Notes: a model not told the origin generated them from the letters alone. Positions 1 to 10,067 are shown, counted from the stretch's first letter. The stretch is 64,000 bases of DNA from Mucilaginibacter sp. (GCF_028288185.1 NZ_JAQBOF010000027.1:62001-126000); one strand, 5' to 3'. Translations and numbers: made by a program.

Positions 1-1
1 A

Positions 2-1765
2 CGTAGTGAGCTAACCAAACTGATAGATAAAAACGGCGATGGTAAGGCTGATGTTTATGAAACCGTGTTTTCATGGCAGTTATCCGGTAATTATCACGAG
101 TATTCATACGGCCCGATAGTGATGCCTAATGGCAACATGATGGTTAACCTTAACTCGGGCTTTTTTGACAGCGAATGGTGGCGCGGTAAAAGCGCGATGC
201 CATGGAGATCCTGGAGTTTAGAGATTACCCCTGATGGTACGATGAACCCTTATGCTACAGGTTTCCGGTCGCCTTGTGGCCAGGGACTAATAGACGGTAA
301 GTATTTTTATGCTGAAAACCAGGGCGATTGGATTGCATCAGGTTATATTATGCAGTTAGATAAAGGCGATTTTGCTATGCATCCCGCAGGTTTAAACTGG
401 GCTGCTGATCCTTCATCACCGGTTAAAGTTCGTTTAAATGATATTTATTCTCGTATTAATCCCCGCTTTAATGGTTCGGAAGGAAAGATCGAAGACAGAG
501 ATCCTACACGACCTTATAAAACATTAGCCGAAATGTCTGCCGAAGTTAAAGGCTTTAAAACACCTGCGGTTTGGTTGCCGCATGGTGTATTGGGTAATTC
601 AACATCTGGAATGATACAAATACCAAAAGATGATTCATTTGGGCCTTTTGCCGGCCAGGTATTGGTTGGCGACCAGGCGCAGAGCCGTATAAACCGTGTG
701 TTTTTAGAGCAGGTTAAGGGCCAGTACCAGGGAGCCGCGTTTGCTTTCCGAGAAGGTTTTGAATCAGGCGTATTAAGATTAGCCTGGGGTGCCGATAACT
801 CTTTATTTGTTGGCCAAACCAGCCGCGGTTGGGGATCGACAGGTCAAAAACTATTTGGACTACAACGTTTAGTTTGGGCCAAAAAAACTCCGTTCGAAAT
901 GAAAGCCGTAAGAGCAATGCCTGATGGTTTTGAAATTGAGTTTACCAAGCCCGTAAACAAAAAAGCAGCTTCTGATCCTGATGCTTATACCATTACCGGT
1001 TTTACTTATAAATATCATCCGGTATATGGCAGCGCCACTGTCCGCGAAAAAACAAGTATAGTAAATGCCGCTATTGTATCTGAGGATGGGTTAAGAGTGC
1101 GTTTAGTGGCTGATAGCTTACGTGAAAAATACATCCACGAAATTAAGGTTGACAGCAAAGTGGTATCTGCGGATAGCAGCTTTACTTTATTGCACCCTGT
1201 AGCTTATTATACCTTAAATAATATCCCTGATGGCGCCAAATTAAACGTACCTAAAAGGAAGCCTAAAATGGAGCATGATATGGCCGGTATGAACATGGAT
1301 ATGGGCACACCGGCACCATCTACTGCTAAAGCAGCAGCAGCAGCTAATGGTATCGCATTAAAAAAGAACCAAACTGTTAAACCGGCTACCTGGACAACAA
1401 TTGATCAGACCGTTACATTGGGTACAAAACCTGGTTTAAAGTATGATAAAACAGATATTACTGTTAAAGCAGGTACTAAAATTAAATGGTTATTTACCAA
1501 TAACGATGATATGCCGCATAATTGCGTAATTGTACCACAAGGGCAAGCTATCGCGGTAGGTGAGCTGGGAATGAAACTAGGTTTGCAAAGTGTTAAACTA
1601 AGCTATATCCCAAATACGCCTAAACTGTTGTTTAACACTACACTTGTTGGGCCGGGTTCGGCACAAACTATTTATTTTGTGGCACCTAAACCGGGTAAGT
1701 ACACTTATGTTTGTACAGTGCCTGGTCATTTTTATGTGATGCAGGGTACATTAACGGTTGAATAG
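2..1765 (+). CDS. Propeller dehydrogenase-like protein with C-terminal blue-copper domain (5' partial)
   Basis: The reading frame is open to the left edge, so the N-terminus and any signal peptide are missing; a GTG at 65 is internal. The first ~370 residues have the Trp/Gly/Asp-rich look of glucose/sorbosone-dehydrogenase-type beta-propellers (weak assignment). The last ~125 residues are a cupredoxin: a His in DMPHNC and the Cys-His-Met group in YVCTVPGHFYVMQG are the type-1 copper ligands, as in auracyanin or plastocyanin. A Met/His-rich linker (MEHDMAGMNMDM) joins the two parts. Inferred role: periplasmic oxidation coupled to copper electron transfer. A strong terminator follows, so it is transcribed separately from the next genes. 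Confidence 0.7.
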   Translation, partial: RSELTKLIDKNGDGKADVYETVFSWQLSGNYHEYSYGPIVMPNGNMMVNLNSGFFDSEWWRGKSAMPWRSWSLEITPDGTMNPYATGFRSPCGQGLIDGKYFYAENQGDWIASGYIMQLDKGDFAMHPAGLNWAADPSSPVKVRLNDIYSRINPRFNGSEGKIEDRDPTRPYKTLAEMSAEVKGFKTPAVWLPHGVLGNSTSGMIQIPKDDSFGPFAGQVLVGDQAQSRINRVFLEQVKGQYQGAAFAFREGFESGVLRLAWGADNSLFVGQTSRGWGSTGQKLFGLQRLVWAKKTPFEMKAVRAMPDGFEIEFTKPVNKKAASDPDAYTITGFTYKYHPVYGSATVREKTSIVNAAIVSEDGLRVRLVADSLREKYIHEIKVDSKVVSADSSFTLLHPVAYYTLNNIPDGAKLNVPKRKPKMEHDMAGMNMDMGTPAPSTAKAAAAANGIALKKNQTVKPATWTTIDQTVTLGTKPGLKYDKTDITVKAGTKIKWLFTNNDDMPHNCVIVPQGQAIAVGELGMKLGLQSVKLSYIPNTPKLLFNTTLVGPGSAQTIYFVAPKPGKYTYVCTVPGHFYVMQGTLTVE

Positions 1766-1785
1766 TTAGCGTTAACTACTTATCT

Positions 1786-1836
1786 AAATGGTAATAATGA
1801 TAGAATAAATTAAGCTATCATTATTACCATTTTTTG
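1786..1836 (+). terminator. Rho-independent terminator after the cupredoxin gene
   Basis: A perfect 18-bp stem (arms 1786-1803 and 1815-1832) with an 11-base loop is followed by a short T-run. It starts 20 bases after the stop codon. Confidence 0.85.
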
Positions 1837-1894
1837 TTTATGCGAATTTTGCCTGGATATTTATTCTTAATTTTAGATTATCCATATAATCCTG

Positions 1895-4096
1895 ATGATA
1901 TCCTTAAAAATAAAAATACTGCCAATTGTTGGTGCGCTTTTACTTACCTGTTTGTTTTACCCTTTTATTTCAAAAGGACAAAACAAGACTAAAGACTTTA
2001 TTTGGGTACGCTCAACTCCTGAAGCAGAAGGAATGTCGCCGGTAAAATTAGAGGCGCTGAAAAAAAACTTATTATCAAAAGGGACAAAGAAATTACTCAT
2101 CATCAGAAATGATAAAATAGTATCTGAGGCATTTGCAAAAGGGTGGAGCGATTCTGTCGCTCAAAGCGGTACAGCGTCATTGGCTAAGGCGTTAATTAGC
2201 GGTATGTCTTTAAACGCGGCCATAGCTGATGGATATATTGATGCAGATGCACCGGCCTGTTTATATATCCCGGCCTGGAAGAAGTCTGATATCAAATCGA
2301 AAATCACCATCCGCCAGTTAGATACGCATACTTCGGGTTTGGAGGATTCTGAAGGAACTGATGAGCAGATGGAGAAACTGATTGCACAAAAGAAAGACAG
2401 GCATATGGATCTGCCTGGTTGGAAGGGGCAGTTTTGGCGGAAACAGCCTGACCCATTCACTTTATCGCGCGATAGCGCAAAAGTCTTATTTAAACCGGGT
2501 ACAGGTTCAGAATATAGTAATCCCGGTATTGCCATGCTAAATTATGCGGTTACACGCAGTTTACAAAACTCACCTTATAAAGATATTGCGACCTATTTAG
2601 ATCAGCGTGTATTTAGCCGGATATGCATAAAGAAAAATACATACTCTATGGGCTATAAAACATCCTATAAGGTTGATGGATTAAATTTAATTCCCGGTTG
2701 GGGGGGCGCTACCTTCACCGCCGATGGTGTAGCAAGGATAGGCAGGCTGATAAAAAATAAGGGAAACTGGCAGGGCGATCAGATAATAGATTCGATCGTA
2801 ATAAAACAAGCATTAACTATTGATGGCACAACAAACTCTATACGTACAGATGTATTGAGTATTGCGGATCGTTCAGATAAAGCGGGACAAGATCCTGCAC
2901 CGGTAGCGGTATTAGGATGGTTTACTAACAGTAATGGTTCTTTTAAATCGCTTCCTCGCGATGCGTTTTGGGGCGCGGGGGCCGGCGAGCAATTATTGCT
3001 GGTTATACCAAGCCTGAATATTATTGCTGTACGGATGGGTGAGACCATGAACAAAAATACCACCGGTGAAAGTTATTGGAAATTTATAGAAAGTACTTTT
3101 TTTAACCCGGTTGTAGACGCGGTAGAAGCATCGCCTTATCCTAAAAGTGATCTGATAACGGCTGCAACATTTGCACCTGCAACTGAAGTTATCCGCATGG
3201 CAGAGGGCGGCGATCTATGGCCGTCAACCTGGGGCGATGATGGTTTAATGTACACCGCTTATGGCGACGGCAACGGGTTTAAACCGTATACCGAGATCAA
3301 ATTGAGTTCGGGGTTGGCAGTTGTGTCTGGTACCCCGCCAAGTTTAAAAGGTATAAATATTCGGTCTTCATCAGGCGAACGGGTAGGACAGGGCCCGGCG
3401 GGCGAAAAGGCTAGTGGGATGATCATGATAGAGGGTAAGTTATACATGTGGATGCGAAATACGGGTAATGCCCGTTTAGCTTGCTCTACAGATCACGGTA
3501 AGACCTGGGTTTGGGCCGATTGGAAATTGGATGCCAGTTTTGGCTGTCCAAATTTTGTTAATTACGGCCAAAATAATGCCGGTGCAAAGGATGACTATGT
3601 TTATACTTATTCTGTTGATGATGCCAGCGCTTATAAATATGCAGACCAAATGGTAATGACCCGGGTAAACAAAAAGCATATAATGGATCAGGATAGTTAC
3701 CATTTTTTTGCAGGTTATGATAAAGCCGGCAAGCCGCTATGGTCTGAGGATATCCGCAGAAGAAAACCTATCTACGTTAATCCCGCAAAAGCTTATCGCT
3801 CGGGAATGACTTATGATGCCGGATTGAAGCGATACTTATGGTGCCAGATTTTACCATTATATGGAAATAAGGAGGAGCAGGGTCCACGCTTTAAAGGTGG
3901 GCTAGGGATATTTGAATCTGCAAACCCATGGGGACCATGGAAAACAGTGTTTTATAATCGGGAATGGGATATAGGACCGGGTGAGTCTGGAAGCTTGCCG
4001 ACTAACTGGATGAGTAAGGATGGTAAAACGCTTTATTATTTATTCTCAGGCAATGATTCTTTTTCTGTTAGAAAACTGGTACTTCAAACAAAATAG
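1895..4096 (+). CDS. Secreted beta-lactamase-fold serine hydrolase fused to a sialidase-like domain
   Basis: A 733-aa protein with an N-terminal signal or anchor (residues 1-28). Residues ~40-420 are a class C beta-lactamase/PBP4*-type serine hydrolase (PF00144): the SxxK motif is Ser95-Leu-Ala-Lys98 and the YxN motif is Tyr207-Ser-Asn209. Residues ~430-733 form a second module resembling DUF4185 or sialidase propellers, with a clear Asp-box (STDHGKTW). The pairing suggests an esterase or amidase acting on a glycan-linked substrate, but no substrate can be named. The next gene starts 5 bases after the stop, suggesting co-transcription with the FG-GAP/isomerase gene. Confidence 0.72.
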   Translation: MISLKIKILPIVGALLLTCLFYPFISKGQNKTKDFIWVRSTPEAEGMSPVKLEALKKNLLSKGTKKLLIIRNDKIVSEAFAKGWSDSVAQSGTASLAKALISGMSLNAAIADGYIDADAPACLYIPAWKKSDIKSKITIRQLDTHTSGLEDSEGTDEQMEKLIAQKKDRHMDLPGWKGQFWRKQPDPFTLSRDSAKVLFKPGTGSEYSNPGIAMLNYAVTRSLQNSPYKDIATYLDQRVFSRICIKKNTYSMGYKTSYKVDGLNLIPGWGGATFTADGVARIGRLIKNKGNWQGDQIIDSIVIKQALTIDGTTNSIRTDVLSIADRSDKAGQDPAPVAVLGWFTNSNGSFKSLPRDAFWGAGAGEQLLLVIPSLNIIAVRMGETMNKNTTGESYWKFIESTFFNPVVDAVEASPYPKSDLITAATFAPATEVIRMAEGGDLWPSTWGDDGLMYTAYGDGNGFKPYTEIKLSSGLAVVSGTPPSLKGINIRSSSGERVGQGPAGEKASGMIMIEGKLYMWMRNTGNARLACSTDHGKTWVWADWKLDASFGCPNFVNYGQNNAGAKDDYVYTYSVDDASAYKYADQMVMTRVNKKHIMDQDSYHFFAGYDKAGKPLWSEDIRRRKPIYVNPAKAYRSGMTYDAGLKRYLWCQILPLYGNKEEQGPRFKGGLGIFESANPWGPWKTVFYNREWDIGPGESGSLPTNWMSKDGKTLYYLFSGNDSFSVRKLVLQTK

Positions 4097-4101
4097 ATCA
4101 C

Positions 4102-6099
4102 ATGAAAAAATGCTGTATTATATTATTATGCGGTATGATAAATTGTGCGGTATATGCACAGCAGGTTAAATGGCAGCATTTGTCAACCACTACCAATGAT
4201 ATCCCCTTGCCGTGGAATAGTACCGAACAAACCGGTGCATTAATTGGCGACCTGAATAATGATGGGCTGAATGATATTATAATTACCTGCCGTAAAAAGG
4301 CCCCTGCTGCTATTTGGTACCAGCGTACAGCGAAAGGATGGACGCGGCATATAATTGATTCGACAATGCTGACTGTTGAGGCAGGCGGCGTTATTTATGA
4401 TATAGACCATGACGGCGACCCCGACCTGGTTTTTGGCGGCGACTACCAAAGCAATGAAGTTTGGTGGTGGGAAAATCCTTATCCAAACATCAATCAAACC
4501 TGGAAACGACATATCATCAAAAATGATGGCAAGTCTCAGCATCATGATCAGGCTATCGGTAAATTTGAACATACAGATAAGGCCCAGCTTGTTTTCTGGA
4601 ATCAGCAAGCAAAGACACTTTTTCTTGCTGAAATACCCGATGATCCTAAACAATCACCGTGGAAATACAAAGCTATTTACGTAGCTAATACCAATGACGA
4701 AAAACATGGATCATACGTAGAAGGTGTTACCAAAGGAGATGTTGACGGCGATGGATATGAAGATATTATTGCAGGCAACAATTGGTTTAAGTACGATGGA
4801 GGAACAGGAAACTTTAAAGCCATTCGCTATGCTGATGCTGCAGGTAGGGTTGCTGTAGGGAAATTTAAAGCGGGTAAAACCTTACAGATAGTAGTATCGC
4901 CGGGTGATGGCGAGGGTGTGGCTAAATGGTATGAATGTACGGGCAATCCTGAAAATTCTGCCGATTGGGTGGGGCACGACTTGATAGGCCGTAAATTGGT
5001 GCACGGACATAGCTTACAAGTAGCCGATATTAATGGCGATGGCAACCTGGATATTTTCGTAGCCGAAATGGCCAAATGGACCGAGGATCTTGATAAGGCG
5101 AATAACCCTAATGCGGAAGCTTTTATTTTATATGGCGATGGGCGAGGCAATTTTACTAAAACCATATTTCAAACAGGATATGATTTCCATGAAACCGGTG
5201 TCGCTGATCTGGATGGGGACGGGGATATGGACATTTTATACAAACCCTATAATTTAAATACGCCACGGGTTGATGTATGGCTGCAAAATGGCACCGGCAA
5301 CCCTTTTAAAAACTTAAATACCATAATCCCACAAAAAATAGGGCTTGAGCTTTATAGCTTCAGACGTGAGTTTGGAAAAAATGCATCCAAAACCTTTGTC
5401 GAGGTCAAGAAAATGGGTTTTAAGGAAGTGGAAGTATCGGGGTATTATGGACTATCGCCATTGAAATTTAAATCAGCTTTAAGTAGTAATCATCTAATTG
5501 CTTCCAGTATGGTTTTCCCTTACGCAATGTTTAGGGACAGTATTGCAGCCGTTATTAAACAGGCCAAGTTATTTGGTGCTAAATTAGTTGGCTGCGGATG
5601 GATACCGCATAATGGTGATTTCTCTAAAACTGATGCCGACAAGGCTATTGGATTATTTAATAATGCAGGGACGGTACTTAAAAACAATGGATTGCATTTT
5701 TTCTATCATCCGCATGGTTATGAGTTTAAACCGGTTGCGGATAGTTCGCTTTTTGCCTACATGGCGGCACGCATGAAACCCGGCATAGCCGATTTTGAAC
5801 TGGATACCTTTTGGGCCTACCATGCCGGTTACGATCCGGTATTGTTGATGCATAAATATCCGGATAGATTTATTGCTATACATCTTAAACAAATGCGTGC
5901 AGGCGAACCTACGGGCGTTTATACCGGTACTACTGCTGACGCGGCAAGTGTATCGTTGGATAAAGGTGAAATGAATTTTAAGGCAATAGTACATACCGCC
6001 TTACAAAGCGGTATTAAATACTATTATATCGAAGACGAAGCAGCAAATGCAGTTGAACAGGTTAAGGCTTCGTTAAATTATTTAAACACCCTTCATTAA
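4102..6099 (+). CDS. Exported FG-GAP repeat protein fused to a sugar isomerase/epimerase TIM barrel
   Basis: A 665-aa protein with signal peptide 1-19 (ends VYAQQ). Residues ~25-400 carry FG-GAP/VCBS-type calcium loops (DLNNDGLND, DIDHDGDPD, DVDGDGYED, DINGDGNLD, DLDGDGDMD). From ~415 on it is a xylose-isomerase-like TIM barrel (PF01261) with the family's usual landmarks: GFKEVEVSG, YHPHGYEF, ELDTFW, IHLKQM and YYIEDE. The frame is continuous across the junction. Inferred role: a periplasmic sugar-modifying enzyme joined to a binding propeller. It probably forms a unit with the upstream serine hydrolase. Confidence 0.78.
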   Translation: MKKCCIILLCGMINCAVYAQQVKWQHLSTTTNDIPLPWNSTEQTGALIGDLNNDGLNDIIITCRKKAPAAIWYQRTAKGWTRHIIDSTMLTVEAGGVIYDIDHDGDPDLVFGGDYQSNEVWWWENPYPNINQTWKRHIIKNDGKSQHHDQAIGKFEHTDKAQLVFWNQQAKTLFLAEIPDDPKQSPWKYKAIYVANTNDEKHGSYVEGVTKGDVDGDGYEDIIAGNNWFKYDGGTGNFKAIRYADAAGRVAVGKFKAGKTLQIVVSPGDGEGVAKWYECTGNPENSADWVGHDLIGRKLVHGHSLQVADINGDGNLDIFVAEMAKWTEDLDKANNPNAEAFILYGDGRGNFTKTIFQTGYDFHETGVADLDGDGDMDILYKPYNLNTPRVDVWLQNGTGNPFKNLNTIIPQKIGLELYSFRREFGKNASKTFVEVKKMGFKEVEVSGYYGLSPLKFKSALSSNHLIASSMVFPYAMFRDSIAAVIKQAKLFGAKLVGCGWIPHNGDFSKTDADKAIGLFNNAGTVLKNNGLHFFYHPHGYEFKPVADSSLFAYMAARMKPGIADFELDTFWAYHAGYDPVLLMHKYPDRFIAIHLKQMRAGEPTGVYTGTTADAASVSLDKGEMNFKAIVHTALQSGIKYYYIEDEAANAVEQVKASLNYLNTLH

Positions 6100-6191
6100 A
6101 GCAGGTACGGACAATTGCATTTAACAATAAGCTAATACAGTTTATCAAATGCCCTGTTGCTTTATATACTTTTACGTTAAATTGTAAATCT

Positions 6192-8228
6192 ATGCTAAGA
6201 GTAAATATTGTCCTTGTTTTTTTATTCACTGTTTGCTATTCGTTTGGCATAACAAAAAACAAGCAACAGGTAGTTCCATTTGGTAAAAATGATCAATTAA
6301 TTGTTGATGTAAATACCGGTTTGTTTAGCGTGAAATACAATAGCAAATTGGTAGTAACTAATGCATCTGCCGCGTTTACTGCCAGTGATAGTAAATATCA
6401 GACTCAAGACTACCAAAAACGTTCTATTCGGGTTGAAAGCATCCATGATAAAATAGGTGCAGGTAAATTATTGACCCTTACATCCATAAAAGCAGGGGCA
6501 CCGATGATGGTGCAGCGTTTTTATTGCTATCCAAGTAAAGAATTTGTACTCACAGAAGTAGAAATAAACGGGCATGATCTGCGCTCTAATTATATAGCGC
6601 CTATAATAACCAACAAAGCCGATCTGTACGCCGGGACAAATTTAAAAACCTTATTTATTCCTTTTGATAACGATACTTTTATCAGGTATGAATCGCGAGA
6701 TTTAAACGAACAGGTAAATACAAGCGCTGAGGTTGGTGTTGTTTATGATAACCAATCAAGAAAGGGATTAGTTGTAGGTTCGCTAACGCATGATAGCTGG
6801 AAATCGGGTGTTACTAGTAAAGGAGAAGCTAGTCAAATAACCCAACTGGAAGCTTTTGGCGGACTAAACGATGTTAAAATCACGCGCGATTCTATGGCAC
6901 ATGGTTCTTTAAAGGGAGATAAGATAACTTCGCCAAAAATGTTCATCGGTTATTTTGCTGATTGGAGAACAGGATTGGAAACTTATGCGCGTACTTGCAG
7001 TACAATTGAGGGCCGTTATTGCCAACCATGGCATAAAGCAACCCCTGTAGGTTGGAATAGCTGGGGCGTTATCGCGCAGCATATCAACTATGAAAAAGTA
7101 ACCGCCGTAGCCGACTTCTTTGATAAGCAAATACCTAAGTTCCGCAATGATGATGGAACTGCTTATATAGACCTTGATTCGTTTTGGGATAATATGGTAA
7201 AGGGTGGCTTGAAAGGTGATTTTTCTAAACTAAAAGATTTTGTAAACTACTGTAAGGAAAGGAACTTACAACCCGGCGTTTATTGGGCACCATTTACCGA
7301 TTGGGGTTTCCACTCAAAAAATCCTAATCGTACGGCTGAAGGCAGCGATTATAAATTCGCTGATATGTGGACACGTACCGACAAAGGATACCATGATCTT
7401 GATGGGGGTAGAGCGCTTGATCCTACACATCCCGGTACGCAAAAGCGTATAGCATTTGTATTGGGCAAACTAAAAGATTGTGGTTTTAAAATGATCAAGA
7501 TAGATTTTCTGGGACATGGTGCAGCAGAGTCGACCCATTTTTATGATCAGAATATTACAACAGGAATGCAAGCCTATAAAGTAGGGATGGAGACGGTTAC
7601 CAATGCTTTGGATAATTCTATGCTGGTTTATGCAGCCATATCGCCATCATTAGCAACTGCAAGATATGTACACATGCGCCGTATTGCTTGTGATGCTTTC
7701 CATTCTATTAAAGATGCTGAATATACATTGAATAGCGTGAGCTATGGCTGGTGGCAAACTTACTTGTATGATTATATTGATGCCGACCATTTAATTTTTG
7801 AAAAGGAAAATGTTGGTGCTAATAGGGCAAGACTTATATCGGGCTTAATATCAGGATCAGTAATATTAGGTGATGATTATAGTAAAGATGCTGATTGGCA
7901 ACAGCAAGTTAAAGATTGGTTACAACGGCCCGAGCTTAAACAGCTAATTAAAAGTGGTAAAGCCTTTATGCCGGTTGATGGGGGGGATGGAAAAGCTGCA
8001 GCGCGGGCTTTTATCCGGAAAGATGCTCATAATACTTATCTGGCTGTGTTTAATTATAAAAAACAATCTGCAAATATCTTGCTTAATATAACACGATTGG
8101 GTCTTATCGCAGGTAAAAACTATAGGTTTACAGAGTTACTGGGTGGTAATAATATTGAGAGTGCTAACGATATTAACGTGACATTTAGTAAAGAAGGAGC
8201 GTATTTATACCGGATAAGTTCGCGGTAA
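6192..8228 (+). CDS. Alpha-galactosidase-like glycoside hydrolase (clan GH-D type)
   Basis: A 678-aa protein with signal peptide 1-19. The GWNSW motif (around residue 280) and the KIDFLGHG strand, whose Asp is the expected nucleophile, are hallmarks of GH27/GH36-type enzymes. A beta-sandwich N-terminal domain and a small C-terminal beta domain flank the barrel, as in GH36. Expected to act in the periplasm on alpha-galactosides; the exact family and linkage cannot be decided by eye. It lies 92 bases after the FG-GAP/isomerase gene and converges with the STAND ATPase gene. Confidence 0.72.
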   Translation: MLRVNIVLVFLFTVCYSFGITKNKQQVVPFGKNDQLIVDVNTGLFSVKYNSKLVVTNASAAFTASDSKYQTQDYQKRSIRVESIHDKIGAGKLLTLTSIKAGAPMMVQRFYCYPSKEFVLTEVEINGHDLRSNYIAPIITNKADLYAGTNLKTLFIPFDNDTFIRYESRDLNEQVNTSAEVGVVYDNQSRKGLVVGSLTHDSWKSGVTSKGEASQITQLEAFGGLNDVKITRDSMAHGSLKGDKITSPKMFIGYFADWRTGLETYARTCSTIEGRYCQPWHKATPVGWNSWGVIAQHINYEKVTAVADFFDKQIPKFRNDDGTAYIDLDSFWDNMVKGGLKGDFSKLKDFVNYCKERNLQPGVYWAPFTDWGFHSKNPNRTAEGSDYKFADMWTRTDKGYHDLDGGRALDPTHPGTQKRIAFVLGKLKDCGFKMIKIDFLGHGAAESTHFYDQNITTGMQAYKVGMETVTNALDNSMLVYAAISPSLATARYVHMRRIACDAFHSIKDAEYTLNSVSYGWWQTYLYDYIDADHLIFEKENVGANRARLISGLISGSVILGDDYSKDADWQQQVKDWLQRPELKQLIKSGKAFMPVDGGDGKAAARAFIRKDAHNTYLAVFNYKKQSANILLNITRLGLIAGKNYRFTELLGGNNIESANDINVTFSKEGAYLYRISSR

Positions 8229-8255
8229 TTATTGTCGACTAAACAGTCAAATTTA

Positions 8256-10019
8256 TCAGCGGCTATTTTGATAGTTCAAATTTAATAACATCTGCCGTAA
8301 TTTTTCGTAATCAGGGTCGATCAATTCTACCCCGACGAAATAATCAAATAATTTTTTACTGAAAGAGTGTTTAAAATATTGATTTAACGATTCATTCTTT
8401 GTGGTTGATGTGTATTCGCTCTCTAATACCTCACCCAAAAAAGCTATCAGTTCTAATTTCTCGGTATTATTTGTTTCTACCTCTGTAATATGGTCAATGC
8501 TTTTTAATTGCCCTGATTTTATTGCATGTATAATACACCATTTCAAAACGCCTATCTTATGCGAATTGTTGGCGAACAAAGTATTAATGGCTGCTATAAG
8601 GTCTGCATCAAGCAGGTTACTATTATCATATAGTAACGTCTTAGCAATGCTATGATCCATAAAATCATTATTGCCAAATACGATATAGGTATTAAAATCA
8701 TAGTTAGTGCTCTTGTTAACTTCTCTGATAAATCCTACACCTAGTAATTGCTGGTAAGCATGCTCATATTTTTTAATGGCATTGCTTACTTTTAATTTAT
8801 TTACCTGGTAAACATTGTTTTGAATATCTAATTCCTCAACTAAATTTTTAATGAGTATTATTTTTTCGGTTGAATAATGGCCCAGGTAAACTTTGTTAAG
8901 AATGAAGGTCGAGATTGTTTCATAAAAACACAGGTGGTCTATTTTGTTTTGAAAAAAAATTTCTTCGTGCTGCTGGTAATAGAATTGAAAATATAGCGGA
9001 TGATTAAAGCTCTCTACAACATTAGCGGCTATAAAGTTTTCAATTCCAGGTTTAATTTGATGGCAAAGCAGTTTGATTTCCTTGAGGTTTAATAATGGTA
9101 TGTTTATACAATTGTCGTCATTTTTAAAACCGGTGAACCATTTGTTGTTACCAATCTCCATTTCGTGCCTGTTATTTATCCAGGTAGCCGATCGGGTTGT
9201 TAATATCAGTTTAAACCAACCGTGTGATTTATAGAAAGAAAAAATATCAATAAGTTGATTTAGTATGATCTTGAAATGATCGCCTTTAAACATGTGTTCA
9301 TCCAACCCATCAATAATGAGATAGAATTTACTGTCTTTTCTTTGCTTTATATCTAACAAAACGTTAATGTCATCATCGGTACTATAGCCAAGCAGCGCCA
9401 GCATCCAGTCGTGTATATCTCGGCCGCTTACTAGTACACTCATTATCGCATTGCTGCTAAATAAAAGTATAATGTCATTATTGTTATTTAAAACATCAAA
9501 CGCGGTTTTTTTCTCTATCCATTGACATAAAGCAATTGTTTTTCCATATCCTGCCGGGGCAGATAATATAGTACCGGTACAACCTGAATTGATGAACTCA
9601 TCAAAATAATAATCAATAAACTCTCTTTCAACAGTTTGATCATACGGGATGCCTGATTTATTTTTTAAAGCCTGTAAAGTAAATCCGGTTATTTTATTGG
9701 CATTTTGTTGTAGTAACTGCCAGGTTAGCTCTTTTGCCGGGGCCAGGTCTTTATTATCCTGCTTTTGACAAAAGTCGTCCCAGCTTTTATAATTGCAATA
9801 TTTGGCAATTACGTTTAATGTAAATAATGATGGGCTGTATTTACTATGTGCAAAACCGTATATCCGTTTAAAGGTAGTTTCACTTATTCTATTACCGTTT
9901 TTCTTAAATATCCTATCTGATAATGCTCTGCACTCTGATGGAAGTATATGGGTAATCCCGGCACTGATAAGCAGTACTTTCTTTAACTCTTCATATTTAG
10001 GTAATGAAATTTTATTCAT
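8256..10019 (-). CDS. STAND-type P-loop ATPase with N-terminal HTH-like region
   Basis: I chose the ATG at 10019 over an upstream TTG; the protein is 587 aa. Walker A is SAPAGYGKT (residues 153-161), the MalT/LuxR-type form of the loop. Walker B is LIIDGLDE (about residue 215). The first ~85 residues include an ISETTFKRIYGF...SLFTLNVIAKYCNYKSW pattern that occurs at the N-terminus of other Bacteroidota NTPases and looks like a small helical DNA-binding or docking domain. The C-terminal ~300 residues are helical without recognisable repeats. No effector (nuclease, TIR, protease) was seen. Role unknown: regulator or defence sensor. It stands alone between convergent and codirectional neighbours. 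Confidence 0.6.
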   Translation of the reverse strand: MNKISLPKYEELKKVLLISAGITHILPSECRALSDRIFKKNGNRISETTFKRIYGFAHSKYSPSLFTLNVIAKYCNYKSWDDFCQKQDNKDLAPAKELTWQLLQQNANKITGFTLQALKNKSGIPYDQTVEREFIDYYFDEFINSGCTGTILSAPAGYGKTIALCQWIEKKTAFDVLNNNNDIILLFSSNAIMSVLVSGRDIHDWMLALLGYSTDDDINVLLDIKQRKDSKFYLIIDGLDEHMFKGDHFKIILNQLIDIFSFYKSHGWFKLILTTRSATWINNRHEMEIGNNKWFTGFKNDDNCINIPLLNLKEIKLLCHQIKPGIENFIAANVVESFNHPLYFQFYYQQHEEIFFQNKIDHLCFYETISTFILNKVYLGHYSTEKIILIKNLVEELDIQNNVYQVNKLKVSNAIKKYEHAYQQLLGVGFIREVNKSTNYDFNTYIVFGNNDFMDHSIAKTLLYDNSNLLDADLIAAINTLFANNSHKIGVLKWCIIHAIKSGQLKSIDHITEVETNNTEKLELIAFLGEVLESEYTSTTKNESLNQYFKHSFSKKLFDYFVGVELIDPDYEKLRQMLLNLNYQNSR

Positions 10020-10067
10020 TATCAATTACACCAATTTGTACAGGATTTTAATTAAAATAGAATGATT

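Noticed and set aside
4102..6099. Two separate genes joined by a sequencing error
   Set aside because: The frame is continuous, the downstream barrel has no start codon or signal peptide at the junction, and codon use looks even, so I kept it as a fusion.
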